Shown piece by piece: positions 37,134-45,376 of a DNA stretch of 64,000 bases. The DNA lies in the NCBI RefSeq assembly GCF_026725475.1, contig NZ_CP109965.1, forward strand, positions 2,294,001 through 2,358,000, read 5' to 3'. Made by a program: the position numbers and the translations under genes. Position 1 is the stretch's first letter. Each line of letters begins with the position of its first letter. The notes under the pieces are model-generated. The model made no database searches. It saw only the letters and a list, made by a program, of their open reading frames with translations, and was not told the DNA's origin. This DNA comes from Catenovulum adriaticum. Lineage in GTDB: Bacteria; Pseudomonadota; Gammaproteobacteria; Enterobacterales; Alteromonadaceae.

Positions 37134-38018
37134 CTAATTAATTCCGTAAAAACTAAGGAGCCTTTTGAAGTCGACTTCTATTCCAGAAGAAGCAAGGGCT
37201 GCCTTCCTCTTCTTATAAAATGTTTTTATCAATGGAAGTTTTGTTTCTGCGTCACCATAATGAATAGCTCGGTGGCAATTAGGACAAAGTACTATTAAGT
37301 TTGCTTGTACATCCAGTGAATAAGCAAAATCTTTATTATTTGAAATGGGTATTAAATGGTGAATTTCTACATACGGGTGATCCGTTGAAGCAGATGTAAA
37401 TGTGGAATGATTTTTACTGAACTCACAGGTGTAATTTTTTCTTCTCATAACCTGCGCGGCTAGTGTTACATCTCTATGCTGAGATGTAACATAATATGAA
37501 GCGGCTTCATTATGTGCTTTAGGAGCATTTATTGCCTTGATATAATTAAAATCTTCTTCATCTATCGTATTATTTACTTCATAAGCTATTTTTTTTGCAT
37601 CAGTTGAAGTTAAATTATTGAACGTATCTTTCATCATGGAACCAATGAATAACTCTTGAACTCCATCTATCACAAAAATAAACCAAACTTCACCAAACTC
37701 AGGATAAAACCCAGAGCCCTTTTTAAAATAAAGCCTTAATTCATTGCCTTGAGATTTTGGATATTTTATTACAAGTTCTTTCTTTAAATAAGTGCCTTCA
37801 GACCATACGTTAAAGGTCAATGTATCAGGTTTGATATCCATAGCACCCCCACCCCCTCTAGCAAAAGAGTCAAGGCTACATATAGTTGCAATAACCTCTT
37901 TTTCGAGTTTGTCTACTGTTACAGATTTATCACCAGTAGCTTCTCGCTCAGTAACCTCAGAATATGCTCCTTTGGTTGCCTGAAAATAATTTAGTTGTTC
38001 ATCATTAAATTTCGCCAT
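37134..38018 (-). CDS. HNH restriction endonuclease paired with the methyltransferase
   Basis: 294 residues. The N-terminal two thirds resemble the MrcB-N/DUF3578 type of DNA-recognition domain (VWSEGTYLKKELVIKYPKS, GEVWFIFVI). The C-terminal HNH nuclease has the histidines of VEIHHLIPISN, the asparagine of QANLIVLCPNCHRAIHYGD, and zinc cysteines in CEFSKN and CPNC. Convergent with the C5 methyltransferase, 54 bp apart. Its promoter overlaps a palindrome, so expression is probably repressible. A modification-dependent nuclease is an alternative, but a methylase neighbour favours classical restriction-modification. Confidence 0.82.
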   Translation of the reverse strand: MAKFNDEQLNYFQATKGAYSEVTEREATGDKSVTVDKLEKEVIATICSLDSFARGGGGAMDIKPDTLTFNVWSEGTYLKKELVIKYPKSQGNELRLYFKKGSGFYPEFGEVWFIFVIDGVQELFIGSMMKDTFNNLTSTDAKKIAYEVNNTIDEEDFNYIKAINAPKAHNEAASYYVTSQHRDVTLAAQVMRRKNYTCEFSKNHSTFTSASTDHPYVEIHHLIPISNNKDFAYSLDVQANLIVLCPNCHRAIHYGDAETKLPLIKTFYKKRKAALASSGIEVDFKRLLSFYGIN

Positions 38019-38021
38019 ACA

Positions 38022-38096
38022 ATTACCCCTGTAAAAAAACAGGGTAATCTTGACTCAACAAAAAAATAAAGTCAACCGGTTTTTTTACAGGGTAAT
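38022..38096 (-). promoter_or_regulatory. promoter and operator of the HNH nuclease gene
   Basis: On the minus strand: -35 TTGACT (38070-38075), 17-bp spacer, -10 CAAGAT (38047-38052). A palindrome covers the start region: ATTACCCCTGT (38022-38032) and ACAGGGTAAT (38039-38048), and a third half-site ACAGGGTAAT sits at 38087-38096 just upstream of -35. Half-sites on both sides of the promoter look like a repressor binding pattern. The regulator is unknown: no C-protein gene is seen. Confidence 0.6.
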
Positions 38097-38252
38097 GAAG
38101 TGTGTGGTAGAAGAATAGTTTTGCCGCTTGCTTATTGGTGCTATGACTCAATCGCAGTAAGATTAAATAACAACAAGACCAAAAAAATTACACTTTGAGT
38201 TTATACTGCGCTCCTTTAATGGACAATTAATCAATGACCACTAAACTTTTAC
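38097..38252. other. non-coding region between the R-M pair and umuDC, part 1
   Basis: No gene seen. The stretch continues through the hairpin at 38253-38288 up to umuD. Confidence 0.3.
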
Positions 38253-38288
38253 CAACATGCACGTTAATGTGTATTAACGTGCATGTTG
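38253..38288. repeat. perfect 16-bp inverted repeat with 4-nt loop
   Basis: CAACATGCACGTTAAT-GTGT-ATTAACGTGCATGTTG, a 36-bp perfect hairpin in a non-coding region. It has no T-run, so it is not a standard terminator. Function unknown. Confidence 0.8.
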
Positions 38289-38566
38289 CTTACTTAAAAT
38301 AATTAGTAAATTATCAGTGATTGACTCAACTTTTGTGATTTTCGGTATTTGTAAGCTTGCTTACCTATTTTAATAACGTTAGCCAGTTTAATCCGTCATA
38401 AGAAATTTTTTGTCGAAAAGTATCGATTTTGTTCATATCTACAAGCCCAGTGCTTACAAACCACGCGGATAAACTTTCACTCTGGAGTTATGTTTAAGTG
38501 CCCACCTATATTGGAGATTTTATAAAGTGTACGAATCTACTTGAATAAAACTTACCTTGAAATTAA

Positions 38567-38584
38567 ACTGTATAAACATACAGT
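38567..38584 (+). promoter_or_regulatory. SOS box (LexA operator) of umuDC
   Basis: ACTGTATAAACATACAGT contains the full LexA consensus CTGT-N8-ACAG (38568-38583) and lies 32 bp before the umuD start. Confidence 0.92.
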
Positions 38585-38615
38585 TTAATTTGTTTTTTTA
38601 AGCGAGTCGTGAAAT

Positions 38616-39029
38616 ATGAAAATTATTCCCATATATGCATTTGCAGGCATTACTGGCTTTGAGTCGCCAGCGGCAGAATACAAAGAGCTAGGGTTATCGC
38701 TTGATGAACTATTGATACAGCATCCACATGCGACTTTTATCGGTCAAGCTAAAGGGGATTCTATGGAAGGTAATGGCATTTATGATGGTGACTTATTGAT
38801 CGTAGATAGGGCGGTTACAACCAAACAAAATGACGTGATAGTCGCTAATTATAATGGTTCATTTGTATGTAAAGTGCTAGACAAACAAAAGAAGAGTTTG
38901 ATTTCATCTTCTGGCGAGTTTGCACCTGTTTATATTTCCGATATGGACGAATTTCAAATTGAAGGGGTGGTCACTCAATCTATTCGTTTACACCGTAACT
39001 GCGCTGAAATAATGAAATGTTTGCTTTAG
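38616..39029 (+). CDS. umuD: UmuD-like translesion polymerase V accessory protein (S24 peptidase)
   Basis: 137 residues, self-cleaving subunit of DNA polymerase V. The region TGFESPAAEY (near residue 13) aligns with the E. coli cleavage site CGFPSPAADY, so cleavage is expected before G14. The catalytic pair is S49 in KGDSMEG and K86 in FVCKVLD; their 37-residue spacing equals that of E. coli S60/K97. The N-terminal arm is about 11 residues shorter than in E. coli. A perfect SOS box precedes it. It overlaps umuC by 13 bp. Confidence 0.93.
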   Translation: MKIIPIYAFAGITGFESPAAEYKELGLSLDELLIQHPHATFIGQAKGDSMEGNGIYDGDLLIVDRAVTTKQNDVIVANYNGSFVCKVLDKQKKSLISSSGEFAPVYISDMDEFQIEGVVTQSIRLHRNCAEIMKCLL

Positions 39030-40264
39030 TTGATGCTGTCGCTTTTTACGCTTCGGCAGAGAAAGTATTTGATCCGAGCATTCGTAACAAGCCAGTCGTA
39101 GTGTTAACCAATAACGATGGCTGTGTTTGTGCCGTCTGCCCTATTGCCCGTAAGCTTAATATTCCTAAATTTGAACCCTATTTTAAGCTCAAAGAATACT
39201 TAGCTCAGCATAATGTTGTTGTGCGTTCTTCAAATTATGAGCTTTATGCCGATTTATCTGACCGTATGATGAATGTCATAGCTCGTTATTGCAGCAATCA
39301 GCATGTTTATAGCATTGATGAATCTTTTTTGCAGTTTAGTTGCCAAGTATCTGATTGGCATAAGCTTGGACGTGAAATACGACAAGCTGTTTGGCGTGAA
39401 GTTAAACTACCTGTTGGTGTTGGGTTTGGAATCACGCCCACTTTGGCTAAAGGTGCTAATCATGCTGCTAAAAAGCTTTATGGTTACAATGGTGTTGCTG
39501 TTATCAGCGATACTAAACAGGCCACACCTATTTTAACGCAAATGAAATTATCAGATGTGTGGGGAATTGGCTCTAGGTTATCGAAAAGGTTGGCGTTGTT
39601 CGGCTTAAAAAACGCCTATGATCTTGCCCAGCAAAACCCAAGTAAAATGCGTAAGTTTCACAGTATTGTACTGGAAAAGACGGTAAGAGAGCTTAATGGT
39701 GAAATATGCCTGAATTGGGATGAAGTTAAACAAGATAAGAAAGAGATATTTTCAACACGAAGCTTTGGGGCAAGAATTACCGATAAAAGTAGCTTACATG
39801 CTGCTCTGAATACCCACGCTGAGATTATAGGTAGGAAGCTTAGAAAACAGAACTCAGTGGTTAAAAAGCTGACTATTTTTGCTCATAACTCCCCACATGA
39901 CGCGCAATTCATCAAACGAAGCTTTTTGTATGAATTTGTGGTGCCAACATCAGATACCTGTGTTATTGCTAGTGCTGTCAGTTCAATATTAGACAAGTTA
40001 TTTATTGCCAATGTGTCTTTTTATAAATGCGGGTTAGGCGCTATTGAATTACATAGTGGAAAATTCACGCAGCACAGCTTATTTGACAAAAGCCTAGATA
40101 AACCAGAAGTCATGCAAGTATACGACCAAATCAACAGCAAATACGGCACTGGCACTACCTTTATTGCTAGCAGTAATATGACCGAAAAATGGTCTATGCG
40201 AAGAGCGTTTTTATCCCCGCAGTACACAACAAGATGGGCTCACCTGCCTGAAATTAATTGCTGA
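39017..40264 (+). CDS. umuC: UmuC-like error-prone DNA polymerase V catalytic subunit
   Basis: Y-family polymerase, 415 residues against 422 in E. coli. The N-terminus MFALVDAVAFYASAEKVF carries the first metal aspartate, KPVVVLTNNDGCVCA follows, and SIDESFLQF (near residue 97) holds the catalytic Asp-Glu. The little-finger and C-terminal regions are complete. Starts within the end of umuD, so translation is coupled, and shares the LexA-controlled promoter. Confidence 0.94.
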   Translation: MFALVDAVAFYASAEKVFDPSIRNKPVVVLTNNDGCVCAVCPIARKLNIPKFEPYFKLKEYLAQHNVVVRSSNYELYADLSDRMMNVIARYCSNQHVYSIDESFLQFSCQVSDWHKLGREIRQAVWREVKLPVGVGFGITPTLAKGANHAAKKLYGYNGVAVISDTKQATPILTQMKLSDVWGIGSRLSKRLALFGLKNAYDLAQQNPSKMRKFHSIVLEKTVRELNGEICLNWDEVKQDKKEIFSTRSFGARITDKSSLHAALNTHAEIIGRKLRKQNSVVKKLTIFAHNSPHDAQFIKRSFLYEFVVPTSDTCVIASAVSSILDKLFIANVSFYKCGLGAIELHSGKFTQHSLFDKSLDKPEVMQVYDQINSKYGTGTTFIASSNMTEKWSMRRAFLSPQYTTRWAHLPEINC

Positions 40265-40511
40265 TTTTGGCCTAGTCTGCACTTATTTAATTGAAATTGG
40301 CGGTTATGTTTAAGTGCAATTATATACCGAGCAAGGTAATGCTAGGACAAAAGTTTAATTTATTTTACTTGTTGTAGTTTTTAGGTTTGAGTGAAAGCAG
40401 AAGTTAGTAATAAAAAGCCATACGCCAGTTTTCTAGATCAAAGCTACTTAAGATTAAACTGTATAGTTTTGTGAAAGTGGTATCTAAAGTACCACCTTCG
40501 ATTTGGATGGA

Positions 40512-40670
40512 CTAGTTTTTACAACCATTTTTATCGCACGTAATTTTGCTATCAGTATTAGTCCAATGCGTTGGATTTTCTCTAGTATTGAATCCACATC
40601 CGGTAACTCCGCCTTTTTGCCCTTTGTGTACAATACTTGGTTCATTTGGTGGGGTGTGTTTCACAGCCAT
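40512..40670 (-). CDS. 52-residue cysteine-containing small protein
   Basis: ATG at 40670 preceded by AAGGAAAAAACA (a good ribosome-binding site), ending TAG at 40512-40514. It contains three cysteines (C25, C45, C50) in TGCGFNTRENPTHWTNT and ITCDKNGC, which could bind a metal. The composition (Asn/Thr/Gly-rich with Trp and His) looks like a real protein, and I believe similar short proteins occur in marine gammaproteobacteria, but I cannot name it. The frame on the opposite strand (40503-40733) is its shadow. Confidence 0.6.
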   Translation of the reverse strand: MAVKHTPPNEPSIVHKGQKGGVTGCGFNTRENPTHWTNTDSKITCDKNGCKN

Positions 40671-41720
40671 TGTTTTTTCCTTATTAGATTAATTTTGTTA
40701 AGTAATATTTACACATTCTTCTATAAAAAATAGTAAGAACTGCTTCGCCTGTCAAATACTAGATTAGGAAAAATTTAAATCCGATAATTTTGGAAAAGTT
40801 TAATTAGCCCTTGAATTAATTTGTTAGTGGCTACATTGTGATTATATACTAATCAATGGAACAATATATGTCCTTACAAAACAAATACTCCACGTTTCAC
40901 TCAAATATATCTCTAAATTATTACAGCTCAGAATATAAAGAAGCTAAAAACAAAGATGAATTAATTTTATCCAAAATTAAAGAAGAGTTTAAAGATAGAT
41001 ACACAATTCTTAGAACTCCCCAACTGGGTTCCATGAAAGCAAATACTGCTATCAGACCTCTAAATGGGGGAGATTATGACATTGATAGAGGTATTGTTTT
41101 AGACAATGATTCTGCTCCAGAAAACCCTGTTATTGTAAAAAAACAGATCAAAGAAGTTTTGTCTAAGCATGGTTTTAAAGAACCTAAAATTAAAAAGCCT
41201 TGTGTAACTGCTGATTATAAATCAAAACCAATACACATCGATTATGTGGTATTCACTGATGATTTTACTAAACAGACTAAATTAGGAGTTGGTAAAGAAT
41301 TCTCGGGTGAGTCGGAACGTTTTTGGGATTACAACGATACCGAAGGTTTACTTGAATGGTTAGTTTGGAAAGGCGAATTTAAGTCTGATGATTATAAGAA
41401 ACAATATTACAGGATTGTTAGATACCTTAAAAGATGGAGAGATTACAACTATAAAGTTGAATCAGAGAGAAAAAAAGTATTCTCAATTGCATTGGCTGTT
41501 ATGGCAAGAGAACAATTTCAGAGTGATATCGATGTAAATAGTGGAGCGTGTGATGACCACAATTGTTTAATCAATACGTTGAAAAGTATGTTGGGCGATT
41601 ATAAATATTTTAAACCTCAAGGTGAGGGTAAGTATAATATTGATGTAAATTTACCAAAAGTTCCACATATTGAATCGCCCCGTGTTTGCCAGAGACTCAA
41701 TAACTTGAGAAACTGGAATA

Positions 41721-42041
41721 ATGAAAAAATCAAATCGCTATACATCAGAATTTCGTGAACGTGCAATTAGGCTTGTTACTACACAACAGCATGAATACCC
41801 CTCTCTTTGGGCTGCGCTAGTATCGATTTCAGATAAACTGGGATGTACACCAGAAACACTTAGAGCATGGGTCAAGAAGTCTCAAGCTCAACCGTCTAAA
41901 CCATCTTCTAACACTCAATCAACTGAAGAACGACTTGCCGCTTTGGAGCGCGAGAATAAAGAGCTCAAGCGAACGAATGATATTCTGAGGCAGGCTGCCG
42001 CTTTTTTCGCCCAAGCGGAGCTCGACCGCAAACAGAAGTAA
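41721..42041 (+). CDS. IS3-family transposase OrfA
   Basis: 106 residues with the helix-turn-helix of IS3 OrfA (RYTSEFRERAIRLV, LGCTPETLRAWVKKSQ) and a leucine-zipper-like helix (ERLAALERENKELKRTNDIL). Near its end the codons GCT TTT TTC form a slippery T-run (42000-42008) where a -1 frameshift would produce the OrfAB transposase. Confidence 0.94.
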   Translation: MKKSNRYTSEFRERAIRLVTTQQHEYPSLWAALVSISDKLGCTPETLRAWVKKSQAQPSKPSSNTQSTEERLAALERENKELKRTNDILRQAAAFFAQAELDRKQK

Positions 42042-42043
42042 TA

Positions 42044-42940
42044 GTGGATTTTATTGATGCTTGTCGAGAGCATTACGGTGTCGAGTCAATTTGCAAGGAA
42101 TTGCCGATTGCACCATCAACGTATTATTCTCATAAACAGATACAAAGAGAGCCTGAGCGACTGTCTAACCGCAAAAAACGTGATGCTGAGCTGATGATAC
42201 TCATTCGCGAAGTGTGGGAGGATAATATGTCAGTTTATGGTGCAAGAAAAGTATGGAAGCAGCTACAGCGTGACGACCATCAAGTCGCCCGCTGTACGGT
42301 AGAACGATTGATGCGAATAATGGGAATTCAAGGTGTACGTCGGGGTAAAGCACATAAGACAACGATACCTGACGAGCAACAAGATAAGCCACTGGATTTA
42401 GTTAATCGTCAATTTACTGCTGAGCAGCCAAATCAACTTTGGGTCGCTGATATCACCTATGTTGCCACATGGAGTGGCTTTGTTTACGTCGCTTTCGTGA
42501 TAGATGTTTTTTCACGATACATTGTCGGTTGGCGTGTATCAACGACAATGCACACAGAACTGATTCTTGATGCATTAGAGCAAGCTATTTGGCATCGTGG
42601 CAACCCCGAGGGGTTAATTCACCACAGCGACAGAGGCAGTCAATATTTGTCTATAAGGTACACTGAGCGACTTGCTGAAGCTGGAATTCAAGCGTCTGTA
42701 GGGAGTGTGGGTGACTCTTATGACAATGCATTGGCTGAAACAATAAATGGCTTATTTAAAACAGAGGTTATTCGCAGGAATGGCCCGTGGAAGAATGTTG
42801 ATGCTGTTGAATATGCAACGTTAGAGTGGGTTAATTGGTTTAATAATCAACGCTTATTATCTTCAATTGGGTATATTTCACCAGCTCAATATGAAACAGA
42901 CTACTATGATAATTTAAACGAGTCAGGTAAAGTAGCTTGA
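42044..42940 (+). CDS. IS3-family transposase OrfB (DDE integrase core)
   Basis: 298 residues. The HTH-21-like part (SVYGARKVWKQL) is followed by the rve core with the DDE residues in LWVADITYV, IHHSDRGSQY and DNALAETINGLFKTE. A GTG at 42044 could start it alone. The same frame reads upstream through RPSGARPQTEVIVDFID, which is the sequence expected of the fused OrfAB protein after -1 slippage. Complete and likely active. Confidence 0.95.
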   Translation: MDFIDACREHYGVESICKELPIAPSTYYSHKQIQREPERLSNRKKRDAELMILIREVWEDNMSVYGARKVWKQLQRDDHQVARCTVERLMRIMGIQGVRRGKAHKTTIPDEQQDKPLDLVNRQFTAEQPNQLWVADITYVATWSGFVYVAFVIDVFSRYIVGWRVSTTMHTELILDALEQAIWHRGNPEGLIHHSDRGSQYLSIRYTERLAEAGIQASVGSVGDSYDNALAETINGLFKTEVIRRNGPWKNVDAVEYATLEWVNWFNNQRLLSSIGYISPAQYETDYYDNLNESGKVA

Positions 42941-43206
42941 CTTAAACAAACTGGTCTCCGATGAACTCGGGGCGATTCATATAGACATTTTTAAAACCAA
43001 GAGCATAGATACTGGTACAAAGTTAAGAAACCGCTTAAGCAAGCTTTTGGAAAAGCTGGAAGCTGTTTCAAAGATGGATTCTCTAGAAAAACAAACTAAA
43101 GAGCTGCGCAAAGTCTTTGGGGAAGACTTTCCTGAGCATCAAGACAAATCAGAGAATTCGAGTAACGGGCGAGTTAAAACTAATCAACCAGCAGTGAGTA
43201 CTTCTA

Positions 43207-44931
43207 TTGGCGGAGCATAATTATCAACATTATTGTAAGTTTTTAACAAGTCATGGATTTAGCGCTCAGATAAATTCAAATAACGACATAACTATCGATT
43301 TACAAATCAACAATAGAACTTTGGGACTAAAAGTCTTTTTGCCTAAATTGTTTCCCAATGCATTGCCTAAGTTTTATTTATTGGACAGGTTTGCATATGG
43401 CTTGTTACCACATGTAAGTACGCGAGATGATGGAGCCGGTACTGTTTGTATTGGGGAGTATAATCAATATTGTTTGGATGTTGAAAGACCAGAACATGTT
43501 CTTCTGGAAACGCTTCAAAAAGCGAAAGATATGCTAGCAAGATTGCTTACTGATCGAGTTTATTTTGAAGAAGAAGCATATAAAGAGTTTGTTGCAATAT
43601 GGAACTTTAAAGTTAAAGCCGGAACTCCATCAATAAAATATTTTGGCGATGATGAAGATTCTCTTTCTGAACTAAAAGTAAAGTGCAGTCAAGATAAGAA
43701 ACTTAAACTAAATGCATTTTTTGCTGAAGGAAAATCTAGCTTAAATAAAGATTTTCTTGTTTATAGCAAATACAAGAAAACCCCTCTTTCAATAAGAGGT
43801 AAAGGCGTTTTTATAGATATACCCGCGCACCATTTAATTTTGCCTCCATCCCCAACAGAATCTGTCAGCGAGTGGTGGAAAAAACAAATACAAAAACTCC
43901 CTTTACCGCAAAAACAAGAATTAAAACGGTACGCGAAAAATAATAGGCATAACTCTCTAAATATCATCTTAAGTTCAATAGTTAAAGGCCAAAGAATATG
44001 GGTTGCTTTATATTGTGTTAGAGATAACGATGAAAGACTCCCATTACATGAGAGTCATTTCAAACATTGGCATATCGAACCGGCAATTATTGATGTAATT
44101 TCAAGGCACTCGCTATTATATCGTTCAGGAGCCAGTACAAAGTTAGGTGATGCTAAAGTTTGTGTTATCGGATGTGGAAGTGTGGGTGGGCATGTAGTTG
44201 ATAAGTTAGCGAGTAGTGGCGTAGGTCATATCACCATCTGTGATCAAGATAATTTTAATCTGGAAAACATACATAGGCATGTGTTGCCATCATATTGTTT
44301 GGATAAAAGTAAATGTTTGGGATTAGTGATGGAGGTCTCTTCAAAATATCCATATTGTGATATTAAGATAAGTGGAAAAAATTCTTTGGCTGAGTGTCAA
44401 GATACTAAATTCATAGAAAATTTTGATCTCATTATTTGCGCTACAGGTGATGAAACTGAAGAGAGAAGTTTTAACTCATGGATCTATAAAGCTGAGTTGA
44501 ATAATACACCAGTCGTTATATATAGCTGGTTGGAAGCGTTAGGGTTGGGCGGACATGTTATTACAACCATACCTAAAGTCAAAGGGTGTCTAAACTGCTG
44601 TTACATTGATAATGTAACTGATGAGCCTAGTACAGTTAGCAATATTTCGTTTATATCACCTAATCAAGAGGTTATGGTAAGTTATGCTGGCTGCGGCACC
44701 CATTTTCTCCCATTTAGTGGTTTAGATGCCCAAGATACTGCTAGTTTATCCGTTAGAACGGCTATTAATTGCTTGAATGCTAGACCGCAACAGGGGTTTG
44801 TATCATCATGGGTAGGTACTCCTGACGAAGCTTTGTCTAAAGGAATAGATCTGACTCATAGATATTATCATCACAGAGATGGAAGTTTAACTTTTGAACA
44901 CTATCGGAAAGCCTGTAATGTTTGTCAATGA
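43207..44931 (+). CDS. CBASS Cap2, E1-E2 fusion conjugating enzyme
   Basis: 574 residues. The N-terminal E2-like domain (about 1-150) has a candidate catalytic cysteine C81 in GAGTVCIGEYN. The C-terminal E1 (ThiF/MoeB-like) domain begins near 315, with nucleotide loop VIGCGSVGGHVVDKLASSG and ICDQDNFNLENIHRH. A CxxCC cluster (KGCLNCC, about 459) and C-terminal ACNVC follow. Cap2 attaches the CD-NTase C-terminus to cell targets and primes it. The start is TTG, overlapping the last 14 bp of the CD-NTase gene, so its translation was originally coupled to that gene. Now it lies downstream of the IS. Confidence 0.9.
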   Translation: MAEHNYQHYCKFLTSHGFSAQINSNNDITIDLQINNRTLGLKVFLPKLFPNALPKFYLLDRFAYGLLPHVSTRDDGAGTVCIGEYNQYCLDVERPEHVLLETLQKAKDMLARLLTDRVYFEEEAYKEFVAIWNFKVKAGTPSIKYFGDDEDSLSELKVKCSQDKKLKLNAFFAEGKSSLNKDFLVYSKYKKTPLSIRGKGVFIDIPAHHLILPPSPTESVSEWWKKQIQKLPLPQKQELKRYAKNNRHNSLNIILSSIVKGQRIWVALYCVRDNDERLPLHESHFKHWHIEPAIIDVISRHSLLYRSGASTKLGDAKVCVIGCGSVGGHVVDKLASSGVGHITICDQDNFNLENIHRHVLPSYCLDKSKCLGLVMEVSSKYPYCDIKISGKNSLAECQDTKFIENFDLIICATGDETEERSFNSWIYKAELNNTPVVIYSWLEALGLGGHVITTIPKVKGCLNCCYIDNVTDEPSTVSNISFISPNQEVMVSYAGCGTHFLPFSGLDAQDTASLSVRTAINCLNARPQQGFVSSWVGTPDEALSKGIDLTHRYYHHRDGSLTFEHYRKACNVCQ

Positions 44932-45376
44932 GCTTATTTTACAAGCAAATATAGAAGTTAAAACAAATGATAAAGTATCTTCAATGTGGAAGAGCTATAG
45001 GCAGACAGGGTCGCGGAGGGAAGCTTGTGGATTTATTATTGGAGGTTATGAAGCAAGTAATAATTTGATTATAGTTGATCAATGTACAACTCCTGGAATC
45101 AAAGATATTCGTACGAGATATACATATAAGCTAAAAGATCCTAAACACCATGCGGCTGTTGTAAATGCTTATAATTCTTCTGGTGGTTATAGTAATTTTC
45201 TTGGTGTTTGGCACACTCACCCTGAAAGAATACCATCGCCATCCGATATTGATATAAACGGGTGGAATCATTTAATAAAAGAAAATGATTCCATTATTCC
45301 AGCGTTTCTATTTGTTATAGTTGGAACTGAAAAAACTAATTTTTATACATACCTAAATGAGAGATTCAATGGATAA
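44918..45376 (+). CDS. CBASS Cap3, JAMM/MPN isopeptidase
   Basis: 152 residues from ATG 44918 (a TTG at 44894 would add 8). It has the full JAMM zinc motif: E35 in REACGFIIGG, H99 and H101 in VWHTHPERIPSPSDID, S109 and D112. Cap3 removes Cap2-made conjugates from the CD-NTase. It overlaps the Cap2 stop by 14 bp and the effector start by about 20 bp, so the operon is tightly packed: CD-NTase, Cap2, Cap3, effector. Confidence 0.9.
   Translation: MFVNELILQANIEVKTNDKVSSMWKSYRQTGSRREACGFIIGGYEASNNLIIVDQCTTPGIKDIRTRYTYKLKDPKHHAAVVNAYNSSGGYSNFLGVWHTHPERIPSPSDIDINGWNHLIKENDSIIPAFLFVIVGTEKTNFYTYLNERFNG

Larger units (their letters stand above)
38487..40317 (+). repeat. 15-bp direct repeats flanking umuDC
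   Basis: GTTATGTTTAAGTGC occurs at 38487-38501 and again at 40303-40317, just outside the SOS box and just after umuC. The repeat may mark the ends of an inserted umuDC segment, or be chance similarity. Confidence 0.35.
41671..42979 (+). mobile_element. IS3-family insertion sequence
   Basis: 1309 bp with imperfect terminal inverted repeats of about 26 bp that start TGAATCGCCCCG on both sides, flanked by a 3-bp target duplication TAT (41668-41670 and 42980-42982). It encodes orfA and orfB in the -1 relation typical of IS3. Both frames and both ends are intact, so the insertion looks recent. Confidence 0.96.
40856..43220 (+). pseudogene. CBASS CD-NTase (cyclic-oligonucleotide synthase) split by an IS3-family element
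   Basis: The N-terminal part (40856-41670) encodes a CD-NTase: GSM at 58-60, the metal motif GGDYDIDRG (D75, D77) and the third aspartate D129 in IHIDYVVF. It is cut by an IS at 41671. After the IS and a TAT target duplication (42980-42982), the frame resumes at 42983 and runs to TAA at 43218-43220. It ends in a helical region (RNRLSKLLEKLEAV, KVFGEDFP) and a tail STSIGGA. Joined across one TAT the gene is 1053 nt (350 residues) with no other defect. As it stands, the 5' part continues into the IS to a stop at 41758. The start could be 40856 or ATG 40868. The C-terminal small-residue tail is the kind that Cap2 conjugates in type II CBASS. Confidence 0.9.

Noticed and set aside
37134..38018. 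McrA-like methylation-dependent nuclease acting alone
   Set aside because: The convergent C5 methyltransferase 54 bp away makes a restriction-modification pair more likely; kept only as an alternative.
38253..38288. Integron attC site
   Set aside because: The hairpin is a perfect repeat without the conserved RYYYAAC/GTTRRRY boxes and without extrahelical bases; no integron integrase is present.
40503..40733. 76-codon plus-strand frame before the CBASS operon
   Set aside because: Its sequence is the shadow of the better-supported 52-residue minus-strand gene, and it lacks a ribosome-binding site.
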